Positions 9,254 through 18,750 of a stretch of 38,254 nt of DNA are shown piece by piece. Origin of the DNA: Alphaproteobacteria bacterium (GTDB taxonomy: Bacteria; Pseudomonadota; Alphaproteobacteria; Puniceispirillales; Puniceispirillaceae); NCBI GenBank assembly GCA_016779005.1, contig JADHOL010000016.1, positions 1 through 38,254 on the forward strand. The letters run 5' to 3'. The notes below the pieces were generated by a model. That model was not told the DNA's origin and did not search any database. It was given only the letters and a program-made list of their open reading frames with translations. The first letter of the stretch is position 1. Every line of letters starts with the position of its first letter. Position numbers and translations under genes: made by a program.

Positions 9254-11866
9254 ATGGATGCAAACAACTTGACAGCAATCTCTCGTTCTGCTCTAACAGA
9301 GGCGCAGAATTATGCTCTTACACATTCCAATCCCAGTTTAACAGATATACATCTTTTATCTGCCTTACTGAAAAATGATGCGGTATCTCTTCCCAAATTA
9401 CTAAATCGGTCTGGTGTTGACCTGATTAAGTTAACAAGCGCTGTCTCTGAGGCACAAGAAAAGCTGCCTGAGGTAAAATCTGAGACAACCGAAATAAAAC
9501 TCCAAATTGACCAAACACTTGCAAAAATTCTGGCAGTAGCCGAGCAATGGTCAAAGCAAAGAGGCGATAGCTTTATCGCAAGTGATGCGGTTCTGCTGGC
9601 AATGGCAGAATCCAATGGTTCTACTGGAAAGCTCTTAAAACACCATAATCTAAATATCCAAGCGTTAAAACAAGAAATCGAAGCGCTGCGTCAGGGCCGC
9701 AAGATTGAGAGTGATGCAGGCGAAGAATTATTTGAAAGCTTGAGTAAATATGCCCGCGACCTAACCAATGATGCGATGCAAGGCAAGCTAGATCCGGTTA
9801 TCGGGCGCGATGAAGAAGTCAGACGAACTATGCAAATTCTGGCAAGGCGAACCAAAAACAACCCCATTTTAATTGGTGAGCCAGGGGTTGGTAAAACCGC
9901 TATTGCAGAGGGGCTTGCTCAGCGCATTGTTTCTGGAGATGTTCCAGAGGCATTATTAAATAAATCTATCCTGGCGCTTGATATGGGCGCATTGGTAGCT
10001 GGCGCAAAATATAGAGGAGAGTTTGAAGAGCGTTTAAAGTCCGTTATTAATGAAGTCCAGTCGCGCGAAGGAGAAGTGATTTTATTTATTGATGAGATGC
10101 ATCAACTTGTAGGAGCTGGCAAAACCGATGGTGCTATAGATGCATCAAACTTGTTAAAACCGGCCCTTGCCCGCGGTGAATTACATTGCATTGGTGCAAC
10201 GACATTAGATGAATATAGAACCTATATTGAAAAAGACACTGCATTAGCACGCCGTTTTCAGCCCGTATATGTAGGGGAGCCGACAATCGAAGATACGATA
10301 TTTATCTTACGCGGTCTGAAAGAAAAATACGAAGCACATCACGGAATTCGTATTACGGATGAAGCACTTGTTGCGGCTGCAAAATTATCAGATCGCTATA
10401 TTAATAACAGGTTTCTGCCAGATAAGGCCATAGATGTAACAGATGAGGCCGCTAGCTTCATGCGAATGCAATCAGACAGCAAGCCAGAGGCGCTAGATGC
10501 CATTGACAGGTCTATATTACAGCTCAAAATTGAACAAGCGGCATTACAAAAAGAAGCTGATTCAACCAATCCGAATGATAGATTAGAGCATATTTCAGCT
10601 GAGCTTAAGCATCTTGAAAACGAGTCACATGAGCTAACTCAGAAATGGCAAACTGTTAAATCAAAATCAGAAGCAGTGAAGCAGTTGCAGCTAAAAATAG
10701 AAGATGCGCGCCATCTTCTAGAAGTATCACAGCGCAATGGCAATCTTGAAAAAGCAGCTGAACTGACCTATTCAATCCTGCCGGCATTAACGCATGAACT
10801 AGATGTCGCCAAAAAAGCACTTGAAGAAAGTGATTCTATCGGACAACAGGTAGAAAGCCGTCATATTGCGCTTATCATTAGCCAATGGACCGGCATTCCT
10901 GTCTCAAAAATGTTGGCTGGTGAGGAAGAAAAACTACTTCATATGGAAGAGCAAATGGCTACCCAAATTGTTGGCCAAGATGAGGCTGTTTCTGCTATCG
11001 CAAATGCCATAAGACGTTCGCGCTCTGGATTAAGCGACCCTAACCTTCCGCTTGGTAGTTTTCTAATGCTAGGCCCGACCGGGGTTGGAAAAACAGAACT
11101 TGCAAAGGCACTTGCTGTATTTTTGTTTGATAAAAAAGACGCAATTTTGCGCCTTGATATGTCAGAATATATGGAAAAGCATTCTGTCTCAAGGCTCATA
11201 GGCGCCCCGCCAGGCTATGTGGGCTATGAAGAAGGTGGAAGCCTAACAGAAGCGGTAAGGCGTCGTCCCTACCAAATTATTTTGTTTGACGAGGTTGAAA
11301 AAGCACATCCTGATATTTTTAATATTCTGCTTCAGGTGCTTGATGAGGGCAAGCTGACAGATAGTCAGGGCCATAACGTTGATTTCCGTAACACGCTGAT
11401 TTTGTTAACCTCTAATCTTGGTGCAGAACATCTGCTGGCACTTGAAGAATCAGAGCCAGTTGAAAAAGCAAGAGAGCAGGTAATGTCAGAGGTTCGCTCT
11501 GCCTTTAGACCAGAATTTCTGAACAGGTTAGAAGCTATCTTGCTGTTCCAGCGGCTATCAAGAGACAGCATGGCAAAAATTGTTGAAATTCAATTAAAAG
11601 AACTTCAGGCTAGGTTGTTGGAACGCTCTATCACGCTAACAGTTTCAGAACCTGCAAAGGCATGGCTTGGAGCCAAAGGATATGACCCGCATTATGGGGC
11701 GCGGCCTTTAAGGCGTCAGATACAGCTACATATTCAAAACCCGTTAGCTGAGGACTTAATTGCAGGTAAATATTCTGATGGCGATTCTATTTTTGTAGAT
11801 GTCTCAGATATTGATGATGGTCTAATTTTTCACAAAAATTCAGACGTTTCTGATGCAAAACTATAA
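9254..11866 (+). CDS. clpB: ATP-dependent disaggregase ClpB
   Basis: Hsp100 chaperone of 870 residues that, with DnaK, pulls polypeptides out of aggregates in the cytoplasm. Order: Clp N-domain (1 to about 145), first AAA+ module with Walker A GEPGVGKT near 208-215 and Walker B LFIDEMH, coiled-coil middle domain (about 405-530), second AAA+ module with GPTGVGKT near 607-614 and Walker [12 protein letters not shown], and the C-terminal small domain. The acidic C-terminus is normal. AAGGAG at 9240-9245 supports the start. A CTTGAA heat-shock-like promoter lies about 270 bases upstream, and a secreted protein gene follows 22 bases downstream, probably on the same transcript. Confidence 0.98.
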   Translation: MDANNLTAISRSALTEAQNYALTHSNPSLTDIHLLSALLKNDAVSLPKLLNRSGVDLIKLTSAVSEAQEKLPEVKSETTEIKLQIDQTLAKILAVAEQWSKQRGDSFIASDAVLLAMAESNGSTGKLLKHHNLNIQALKQEIEALRQGRKIESDAGEELFESLSKYARDLTNDAMQGKLDPVIGRDEEVRRTMQILARRTKNNPILIGEPGVGKTAIAEGLAQRIVSGDVPEALLNKSILALDMGALVAGAKYRGEFEERLKSVINEVQSREGEVILFIDEMHQLVGAGKTDGAIDASNLLKPALARGELHCIGATTLDEYRTYIEKDTALARRFQPVYVGEPTIEDTIFILRGLKEKYEAHHGIRITDEALVAAAKLSDRYINNRFLPDKAIDVTDEAASFMRMQSDSKPEALDAIDRSILQLKIEQAALQKEADSTNPNDRLEHISAELKHLENESHELTQKWQTVKSKSEAVKQLQLKIEDARHLLEVSQRNGNLEKAAELTYSILPALTHELDVAKKALEESDSIGQQVESRHIALIISQWTGIPVSKMLAGEEEKLLHMEEQMATQIVGQDEAVSAIANAIRRSRSGLSDPNLPLGSFLMLGPTGVGKTELAKALAVFLFDKKDAILRLDMSEYMEKHSVSRLIGAPPGYVGYEEGGSLTEAVRRRPYQIILFDEVEKAHPDIFNILLQVLDEGKLTDSQGHNVDFRNTLILLTSNLGAEHLLALEESEPVEKAREQVMSEVRSAFRPEFLNRLEAILLFQRLSRDSMAKIVEIQLKELQARLLERSITLTVSEPAKAWLGAKGYDPHYGARPLRRQIQLHIQNPLAEDLIAGKYSDGDSIFVDVSDIDDGLIFHKNSDVSDAKL

Positions 11867-11888
11867 TTAAATAAATGAGGTTTGATGA

Positions 11889-13031
11889 ATGAAAAAACAT
11901 TTTACCTCTTATATTTTAATTGCGATCATAGGGGGTGTGATTAACGCTCAATATAGCTTTTCGCAAACAAGCATATCGCTTAGCAATGGCGCTGCGTTAT
12001 CCTATCAGAGCGGTGATATAGATTTATCTGACTATAGAGGTGAGATGAATGACGTAATTTATCACCCCCCTGATGGAGGAATGTTAACTGCTGAAACTAT
12101 TACAATTCAAACTGACAAACATGCCCAAGATGAAAATTCCAAAACCAACAAAACAATATATAAATTGGTTGAAATCAATAAGGGCAAGATTGCATCAATC
12201 CAAGAGCAGTATCATCTGTCCGCTGATTTAATAGAGCTTCGTGATTTTCCGCATAGCTTAATTGCCCAACTCCTCGAAATAGGCGGCGATGATAATCTAA
12301 GCTGGGATATCAAAACAGCTTCACCAAAATTAGAACTCCTAGATGTTGATTTTAGTGGCAATGGGATTATCGCAGAATCAGAAAAGATTAAGGGCAGCAT
12401 TACCCCCATTTTAAACAATCCAACTAATAGCCCGCGGCTGGTTAATTTTGAACTTATGATTGAAAATTCAGACATAATTCCAGTTGGAGATTCTGAACTT
12501 GCAACTAGATTAGCATCAATCTTATCAGATTTAGAATTGCAAAAATTAACACTATCTCTATCAACGAAAAGTCAGTATTTACAGATAAATAACATCCAGC
12601 AGATAGAGTTACGCCTCACGGCACGCCAACTCTTCAGTGTGGCAATCACTCTTTATATTGAATATCCAGTGTTAGAAAATCTAACCGAACTCGAAGAATC
12701 CGAGCTTGCTATAACGCTTCTGCAGAAAATAAAATTACACAAAATCAAAATAGAGCTAGAAGATTTTGGATTAAATGCCAGGCTCCCTAATGCGAGACTA
12801 AATGAGTATCATAGCAGTGCCAAAAAATTGCAGAATTTGGTGCTTGCAATTATACCTGCTAATGGACAGCGGCTTACAACACCCATAATGCAATTTGTGT
12901 ATAATGGCGGCACACTTACCCTGACATCGCAGCCCAGCACCCCAAAGCCAGTAGCGCTGATTGCGAGCATGCTTCTTTTTCCAGACTTGCTGGTTAAAGA
13001 ATTTGCTATTTCGTCTGAGCATCATCCATAA
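11889..13031 (+). CDS. Secreted protein of unknown function behind clpB
   Basis: 380 residues that I do not recognise. An N-terminal hydrophobic signal (about residues 4-24, ending near QYSFSQ) predicts export to the periplasm or outer membrane. The rest is an alternation of short amphipathic strands rich in Ile, Leu, Asn and Thr with few cysteines or aromatics, suggesting a beta-rich fold of the lipid-binding or AsmA-like sort; that is only a guess. GAGG at 11877-11880 supports the start. It follows clpB by 22 bases, so heat-shock co-transcription is likely. Its 3' end overlaps the convergent htpG 3' end by 26 bases (13006-13031), so each gene encodes the other's last codons on the opposite strand. 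Confidence 0.8.
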   Translation: MKKHFTSYILIAIIGGVINAQYSFSQTSISLSNGAALSYQSGDIDLSDYRGEMNDVIYHPPDGGMLTAETITIQTDKHAQDENSKTNKTIYKLVEINKGKIASIQEQYHLSADLIELRDFPHSLIAQLLEIGGDDNLSWDIKTASPKLELLDVDFSGNGIIAESEKIKGSITPILNNPTNSPRLVNFELMIENSDIIPVGDSELATRLASILSDLELQKLTLSLSTKSQYLQINNIQQIELRLTARQLFSVAITLYIEYPVLENLTELEESELAITLLQKIKLHKIKIELEDFGLNARLPNARLNEYHSSAKKLQNLVLAIIPANGQRLTTPIMQFVYNGGTLTLTSQPSTPKPVALIASMLLFPDLLVKEFAISSEHHP

Positions 13032-14892
13032 TAGAAGAAGCCATAACCCGCGTCATCCTTTTAGAAAATGCGGTTAGATCAGAGGGCATGCGCCCCTCAA
13101 GAATTTGTGCCTGATCGAATAGCAAATGGGAAGCATCATCAACAAGCCCATTCTCCTTGCTTCCTGATTTTGCATCTGCCATTTTATTTAATGCTGCTAC
13201 CAAATCATGGTCTGGGTTTAATTCCAGAATTCGAGGCGCGCCTTGAAAATCTTTGTTATGCGCTTTCATTAATCGCTCCATCTGAATATCCATGCCGTTC
13301 TCATCAGCTACCAGACAGGCCGGGCTTTCAGTAAGCGTTGATGATAATCGGACATCTGCTATTTGCTCTCCTAAATTGGTTTTAATACGAGCGATTAGCA
13401 TATCAAATTCAGAAGGATCTGCTTTTTTCTTTTCAGTATCCTCTTGCTCAAATTTATCCAAATCAAGCGCGCCTCTGCTTGCAGACTTAAACTTCTTACC
13501 CTCAAATTCTGGAACTAGTGGAAGCCAAAACTCATCAATAGGATCACTTAAAACAATGACATCAATATCACGCGCTTTAAATCCTTCAATATGGGGGCTG
13601 ATTTCCGCCTGCTCTACTGTTTCAGAAGATAAATAATAGATTTCTTCTTGCTGTTCTTTCATCTCAGAAACATATTCAGCAAGACTGATATAGCCGCCTT
13701 TTCTGCATGAATAAAACCGGCATAATTCCAAGATTTTTTCCCTGAAATCTGCATCCTCATAGAGACCTTCTTTAACGACCAAGCCAAATTCAAGCCAGAA
13801 ATTCTCATACGCCTCCTGATTTTTTCCTGCCTGTTTTTTTAACTCAGACAATACGCGTCTGATAATAGATTTCTTGATTTTATTAATGGCAGGAACTTGT
13901 TGTAGCATCTCTCTGCTAACATTTAAATCAAGGTCAGGGGTATCCACAACGCCGCGCACAAATCGAAGCCAATTTGGAACCAGATCCTCACATTCATCGG
14001 TTATGAAAACGCGGTTTATGTATAGTTGCAGGCGTGATTTACGCTCTGGATTAAATAAATCCAAAGGGCGCGTGCTTGGCACAAATAACAGGCTGGTAAA
14101 GTTTGTAACCCCTTCAGTGACATTATGCAGGGTTAAATAAGGCGTATCATAAGCAGCACTTGCTTGCTGATAGAAGGAAGTATATTGTTCTTGTGTGATT
14201 TCTGACTTTGGTCTTGTCCAGATTGCTGAAGCACTATTTAGCATCGTGCTTTCTTCTGCATTCTGCCAATATATTGGGGCTGACAGATGGTCAGAATATT
14301 TCTTGATCATATAGGAAATTCTCTGCTCTTCTAGAAATTCCTTTGCATCTTTTTTCAAATGAAGAATGATATCGGTTCCAGCCTCACTGCGCTCTGCATT
14401 ATCAAGGCTATATCCAGTTGCGCCATCCGAATGCCATTTAAATGCCTTATCGCTGCCTGCTTTTCTAGAGATAACATCAACGGTTTCAGCCACCATGAAT
14501 GCAGCATAAAATCCAACGCCAAACTGCCCTATAAGAGAGAGTTTGCTATCATCATTTTCCTTTGATGCTTCGAGCTGTTTTATAAAATTCTGAGTGCCAG
14601 AACGTGCAATCGTGCCAAGCGATGATACCATATCATCTGAATCCATCCCAATACCGTTATCTGATAGGGTAAGCGTTTTTGCTTTTTTATCAGATTTAAT
14701 GTGAATCTGTAGTTCTTGCTCAGCTTGAAGTGATTGATCTGTTGATGCTAGAAACCGCCTTTTATCAAGCGCGTCTGATGCATTTGATATGAGTTCACGC
14801 AAGAATATTTCACGATTGGAATAAAGCGAGTGAATAACGATATCTAATATTTTACTGGTATCTGCTTCAAAAGCTCTATTTTCGATGGTCAT
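13006..14892 (-). CDS. htpG: Molecular chaperone HtpG (Hsp90)
   Basis: 628-residue bacterial Hsp90, cytoplasmic ATP-driven dimeric chaperone. The GHKL ATPase domain is at the N-terminus with REIFLRELISNASDALDK, the nucleotide motif DNGIGM, the lid sequence GTIARSGT and GQFGVGFYAAFM. The middle domain contains the catalytic-loop LDLNVSREMLQ, and the C-terminal dimerisation domain follows. Length is normal. It is transcribed alone toward clpB and overlaps the 3' end of the secreted-protein gene. A heat-shock-like promoter lies about 65 bases upstream of the start codon. Confidence 0.98.
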   Translation of the reverse strand: MTIENRAFEADTSKILDIVIHSLYSNREIFLRELISNASDALDKRRFLASTDQSLQAEQELQIHIKSDKKAKTLTLSDNGIGMDSDDMVSSLGTIARSGTQNFIKQLEASKENDDSKLSLIGQFGVGFYAAFMVAETVDVISRKAGSDKAFKWHSDGATGYSLDNAERSEAGTDIILHLKKDAKEFLEEQRISYMIKKYSDHLSAPIYWQNAEESTMLNSASAIWTRPKSEITQEQYTSFYQQASAAYDTPYLTLHNVTEGVTNFTSLLFVPSTRPLDLFNPERKSRLQLYINRVFITDECEDLVPNWLRFVRGVVDTPDLDLNVSREMLQQVPAINKIKKSIIRRVLSELKKQAGKNQEAYENFWLEFGLVVKEGLYEDADFREKILELCRFYSCRKGGYISLAEYVSEMKEQQEEIYYLSSETVEQAEISPHIEGFKARDIDVIVLSDPIDEFWLPLVPEFEGKKFKSASRGALDLDKFEQEDTEKKKADPSEFDMLIARIKTNLGEQIADVRLSSTLTESPACLVADENGMDIQMERLMKAHNKDFQGAPRILELNPDHDLVAALNKMADAKSGSKENGLVDDASHLLFDQAQILEGRMPSDLTAFSKRMTRVMASSIMDDAQTK

Positions 14893-14963
14893 TTTTATGG
14901 TATTCCTCTATTTTTTTAAAATTCGGCCTGCTAGCAAGCGACAAATAATCTGGTCTGAATAGC

Positions 14964-14992
14964 ATTTAGGCATCGCAGCATAAGGTTTCAAG
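14964..14992 (-). promoter_or_regulatory. Heat-shock (RpoH) promoter of htpG
   Basis: On the minus strand: CTTGAA (14992-14987), a 17-base spacer, then CTAAAT (14969-14964). Spacing and sequence fit alphaproteobacterial sigma-32 promoters (CTTGAA plus a -10 element starting with C). The implied start lies about 65 bases upstream of the htpG ATG. Confidence 0.6.
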
Positions 14993-15072
14993 AGTTATGG
15001 TTTTTGGTTTTTACCTACCGCTCAAAAAGAGAAATGTCCTTTTAGTAGTTTTTACCTGATTATGGCAAAAAA

Positions 15073-15405
15073 ATGAGTGATAAAATCTATAAAATCTGCC
15101 TGATTCAAGAATGGCAATCAGCCTGTATCAAAGGCATTTATAAAGGCTCGCAGGTTGATCTAGAAGATGGCTTTATACATTTTTCAACCCAGAAGCAGCT
15201 TAGTGCAACCGCAAAGAAACATTTTCACGGTCAGAGAAATCTAATTCTTGTGGAGTTCGACATAAAAAACGTATCTCTCACTTGGGAGCCTTCTAGAGGC
15301 GGCGAGTTATTCCCTCATTTGTATCAAGAATTGCCTATTTCCGGGTCAGAGAAAACCTGGTTGCTTGCGCTTGATGAAAATAACTCGCCTGTGCTACCAT
15401 TTTGA
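15073..15405 (+). CDS. DUF952 family protein
   Basis: 110-residue cytoplasmic protein of the DUF952 family (PF06108), whose function is not established. Diagnostic features are the LEDGFIHFST stretch around residues 36-45, the central L-V-E-F-D strand and the WEPSRGGELFPHLYQELP motif near 77-94. Length is normal for a single-domain member. The frame begins inside the overlap with a five-codon ATG frame at 15062-15076, which is probably meaningless. It is monocistronic or weakly linked to the carbonic anhydrase 140 bases downstream. Confidence 0.88.
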   Translation: MSDKIYKICLIQEWQSACIKGIYKGSQVDLEDGFIHFSTQKQLSATAKKHFHGQRNLILVEFDIKNVSLTWEPSRGGELFPHLYQELPISGSEKTWLLALDENNSPVLPF

Positions 15406-15544
15406 TTAAAAAAGAATGACCTCTGTGAGCCAGCTTCGCTGTTAGACATATAATGATTTTTAACAAATGATAAACCCACTAAAACTACCAGTAAGACTGT
15501 AAGTAAGACTGCGACTAAAACGAAAACCCAATTTAGGAACATAA

Positions 15545-16162
15545 ATGCCAACAAAGAAACGTTTAATTGAGAAGTTTAATCATTTTCTAAACTCCTATTA
15601 TCATGAAAATAGTGATTTAATGAGGGAACTAGCGGATAAACAAAATCCGGAATTACTTGTGATAGCCTGTTCTGATAGCAGAATAGATCCAGCGATTTTA
15701 TTCAATATGCAACCAGGGGAGGTTTTTAGCGTTCGTAATGTTGCTAACATCGTGCCTGCATTCGATGCGGGAGCTGATAACCACAGCATATGGGCAGCAA
15801 TTGAATATGCTATTTTTGGACTAAATATAAAATCAATAATGGTTCTAGGTCACTCAAATTGTGGCGGCGTTAATTATCTATCAAACCTCATTCGTGAAAA
15901 TGATACTGGCTCATTTTATCACCTTCCAATTTGGGTCAGAAACGCCGCATCTGAGCAATTCTCAATGCTTTGTCACGCCCACACACAAGAGCAAGATAGC
16001 GGGCTATTGGAGAGGGAGAATGTCATGCATTCTATTCGCAACTTGCAGGCCTGTCCTTGGATAGAAGACAGATTAGCAAATAAGAGTCTGGCGTTAAACG
16101 GCTTTCGGTTTGATATCAAAAATGGGGCTCTTGAGACTGTATATTCCTCCGAAGAACGTTAA
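15545..16162 (+). CDS. Beta-class carbonic anhydrase
   Basis: 205-residue zinc enzyme for reversible CO2 hydration. The metal ligands are visible: C42 within CSDSRIDP (with D44 and R46 as the catalytic dyad), H103 and C106 within HSNCGGV. The order and spacing are those of beta-carbonic anhydrases. It probably supplies bicarbonate for carboxylases and pH balance. The stop is two bases before the LysE-family gene, so the two genes are likely co-transcribed. Confidence 0.95.
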   Translation: MPTKKRLIEKFNHFLNSYYHENSDLMRELADKQNPELLVIACSDSRIDPAILFNMQPGEVFSVRNVANIVPAFDAGADNHSIWAAIEYAIFGLNIKSIMVLGHSNCGGVNYLSNLIRENDTGSFYHLPIWVRNAASEQFSMLCHAHTQEQDSGLLERENVMHSIRNLQACPWIEDRLANKSLALNGFRFDIKNGALETVYSSEER

Positions 16163-16164
16163 GG

Positions 16165-16821
16165 ATGGAAGCACTAGATTGGGGCGCGTTAATCATTATC
16201 TGTATAGCGGGCGCGCTATCACCAGGTCCTAGTTTACTTGTAATTATATCTATCACAACAAGGTACGGAAGATTAGCTGGCATACTTGGCGCAACCGGCC
16301 ATGGGCTTGCGATTTTTGTATATGCCCTTACCACAGCGCTGGGGGTTAGCTGGCTTTCAAGTTCTGCAAATCAGCTATTCTTTTATGTTCAGATATCAGG
16401 AGCCTTGCTTCTTTTATGGATGGGCTTATCTATGCTGATTTCTGCGCTGATTTCTAAGCTAATTTCTTCAAACAAAACATCCCCTGTTTCAGAAAACACA
16501 TACACCCCGCGCAAACTTGGCTTTGCATTTACAGATGGGTTTCTGATAGGTATTCTTAATCCAAAAATTGCCGCCTTTTTCGCTTCTCTATTCAGTCAAT
16601 ATGTAATCCCCTCACAACCATTATTAACAAGCCTTGTCATGGCAACCACAGCTAGCCTCATCGATATGGTTGCATATTGCATGGCGGCGCTGGTTGCAAA
16701 TACGCTACTGGTAAAATATTTGTTTTTAAATTATGCTCGCCTTCGAGATTGCATATTCGGACTTTTACTTTTGATCTTAGCCCTATCTGTTATCCATAAT
16801 AGTTTTGGGGATAGTTTTTGA
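16165..16821 (+). CDS. LysE/RhtB family amino-acid exporter
   Basis: 218-residue inner-membrane protein with about six hydrophobic helices. The family signature SPGPSLLVIIS appears at residues 18-28, and the second half carries GFLIGILNPKIAAFF, the matching LysE motif. Members export amino acids or homoserine lactone-like compounds; the substrate cannot be read from sequence. It starts two bases after the carbonic anhydrase stop, and the AAGG just before the ATG is too close to act as a normal ribosome site, which points to translational coupling. Confidence 0.9.
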   Translation: MEALDWGALIIICIAGALSPGPSLLVIISITTRYGRLAGILGATGHGLAIFVYALTTALGVSWLSSSANQLFFYVQISGALLLLWMGLSMLISALISKLISSNKTSPVSENTYTPRKLGFAFTDGFLIGILNPKIAAFFASLFSQYVIPSQPLLTSLVMATTASLIDMVAYCMAALVANTLLVKYLFLNYARLRDCIFGLLLLILALSVIHNSFGDSF

Positions 16822-16860
16822 GACTGTTTTTTTATTGTTAGTTAGGTTTGTAATAGTGCA

Positions 16861-18087
16861 ATGTCTTTAATTAGCTCTGCTTTTTTGGCAAAATCCTTTA
16901 AAGAGCATATACGCTCTCCTATCGGATTTTTAATTCTTGTCTCTATTGCGATGCCAATCGCTATGTCGAGCTGGATTGCCTTGCTTAATAATTTTGTAAT
17001 TGAAAAAGCGTCCTTTACAGGCGTTGAAATTGGCTGGCTTCACACTGTAAGAGAGATACCAGGCTTTCTTACAATTACCGTAATATTTGCAATCCTTGTG
17101 ATTAAGGAGCAACGGCTAGCCGTCATCTCTCTTATTCTAATTGGCGGCGCCGTTGCGCTTACTGGTTATTTCCCAATTTTTAGCGGTTTGCTTATAACAA
17201 CTTTTATAAGTTCCATCGGATTTCATTTTTTTGAAGCTGTAAACCAGTCTCTACAACTTCAATGGCTTGATAAGAAAAAAGCCCCTCAAATTCTTGGATG
17301 GCTTCTTGCTGTTGGCTCTGCAACTTCACTTGTTACCTATCTTATCATTGCAATTGGTTTTGCTTATTTTGATTTGAGTTATGAGCAGGTTTATGTAAGT
17401 GCGGGATTAATGACTATCCTGCTTGCGATTATAGCCTACCTTTTTTGGCCTCGTTTTGAGGAGAAAACACCACAAAATAAAAAAATTATTATACGGAAAG
17501 CCTATTGGCTATATTATGCTCTGCAGTTTGTTTCTGGTGCGCGAAGGCAAATTTTCACTGTATTTGCTGCCTTTATGATGGTTGAGAAATTTGGTTTTGA
17601 AGTACATCACATAACCTGGCTATTTATTATCAACTTTGTCTTGAATATTATATTTGGCCCCATTATGGGCTGGCTTGTAACCAGACTTGGCGAGCGGTGG
17701 GCACTTACAACTGAATATATCGGATTAACATTGGTTTTCATTGCTTATGGGGGTGTTTACGCCTTTTCATGGGCAGCTTGGGTCGCCGCTGTTTTATATG
17801 TTGTAGATCATCTTTTTTTTGCAATGGCATTTGCGCAGAAAACCTATTTTCAAAAAATCGCAGCGCCAGCAGATCTAGCGCCTACAACCGCGCTGGCGTT
17901 TACCATAAATCATATTGCAGCTGTAACACTGCCAGCGTTTCTGGGTTATCTATGGATAACCTCCCCTCCTTCTGTTTTTATTTTCGCAGCTGTTCTTGCT
18001 ATTATTTCAGTTTTCTTATCTCTTATGATACCGCGTCATCCCAAAGCTGGGCATGAAACAATTTTTTCAGCAAAAACCAATCCTTGA
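16861..18087 (+). CDS. MFS transporter, substrate unknown
   Basis: 408-residue protein with about twelve hydrophobic segments in two halves, separated near residues 200-220 by a charged cytoplasmic loop (EEKTPQNKK). The second half contains a GWLVTRLGERWAL stretch that resembles the conserved MFS loop between helices 2-3 and 8-9. I do not recognise a specific subfamily and assign no substrate. It lies 39 bases after the LysE-family gene and 24 before a methyltransferase gene, so the genes could share a transcript, but the ribosome sites are weak. Confidence 0.8.
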   Translation: MSLISSAFLAKSFKEHIRSPIGFLILVSIAMPIAMSSWIALLNNFVIEKASFTGVEIGWLHTVREIPGFLTITVIFAILVIKEQRLAVISLILIGGAVALTGYFPIFSGLLITTFISSIGFHFFEAVNQSLQLQWLDKKKAPQILGWLLAVGSATSLVTYLIIAIGFAYFDLSYEQVYVSAGLMTILLAIIAYLFWPRFEEKTPQNKKIIIRKAYWLYYALQFVSGARRQIFTVFAAFMMVEKFGFEVHHITWLFIINFVLNIIFGPIMGWLVTRLGERWALTTEYIGLTLVFIAYGGVYAFSWAAWVAAVLYVVDHLFFAMAFAQKTYFQKIAAPADLAPTTALAFTINHIAAVTLPAFLGYLWITSPPSVFIFAAVLAIISVFLSLMIPRHPKAGHETIFSAKTNP

Positions 18088-18111
18088 GTAAAAAGCCTTT
18101 ATGATTGTCAC

Positions 18112-18723
18112 ATGAACGAAAAATGGAACAAGAAATATGCGCAAAGCCCTTTGCCTCTATTTGGCAACAAGCCGTCCTTTATCTGCCAGCAATCCCTTGC
18201 TATAGATACACAAGCGCTAAGCCCATGTCTGTTTATAGGAGATGGAGAGGGCAGAAATAGCCGCTATATGGCAACATCCGATATAAAAGTTACTGCTATT
18301 GATTTCTCAGAAATAGCGACAAGCAAGGCACGTGATGCCGATTATAAATCTGGATTTGAAATCACACGAATGGTTGCAGATGCCTCAAAATGGAGTGCTG
18401 GCGACCGAAAATTTAAATGCTGCTTTATGATTTTCGTTCATGTAGCTACATATGAGAGGCAGGCAATTTTTTCAAACATCAGTAATATGTTACATAAGGG
18501 TGGTCATTTTTTTATAGAGGGCTTTTCTCAAGCGCATTTAAAGCATCGCTCTTTTGGCCCTTCTGATAGGGGTGTACTTTATGATGCAAAAACCATTATA
18601 CACCAGCTACCCTCCTTCAAGTTAATCACCTCTACTGTTACAGATGAAATTCTTGATGATGCTCCGGGTCATGTTGGGCTTGCATCTATCAGCAGACTAC
18701 ATTTTACTAAAACAACACGTTGA
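18112..18723 (+). CDS. Class I SAM-dependent methyltransferase (TehB-like)
   Basis: 203-residue soluble Rossmann-fold protein. The SAM-binding glycine motif is FIGDGEGRNSRYMA (about residues 42-55), followed by the acidic strand-2 end (VTAIDFS) and a motif II-like FKCCFMIFVHVA. The N-terminal NEKWNKKYAQSPLPLFGNKPS is typical of the TehB/thiopurine-methyltransferase-like group, some members of which methylate tellurite or small thiols. The substrate is unknown. It follows the MFS gene by 24 bases, so detoxification by export plus methylation is possible but unproven. Confidence 0.85.
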   Translation: MNEKWNKKYAQSPLPLFGNKPSFICQQSLAIDTQALSPCLFIGDGEGRNSRYMATSDIKVTAIDFSEIATSKARDADYKSGFEITRMVADASKWSAGDRKFKCCFMIFVHVATYERQAIFSNISNMLHKGGHFFIEGFSQAHLKHRSFGPSDRGVLYDAKTIIHQLPSFKLITSTVTDEILDDAPGHVGLASISRLHFTKTTR

Positions 18724-18750
18724 AATGATATTTTTTAAAGGACATAAATA

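Noticed and set aside
13068-14565. Several plus-strand frames of 68-114 residues opposite htpG
   Set aside because: All are antisense shadows of the htpG frame; they show no domain pattern or ribosome sites.
15324-15554. Leftward 76-residue frame with a strongly hydrophobic N-terminus (possible membrane peptide)
   Set aside because: Most of it is antisense to the end of the DUF952 gene and the carbonic anhydrase start; no ribosome site was found, and the hydrophobic run comes from AC-rich low-complexity DNA.
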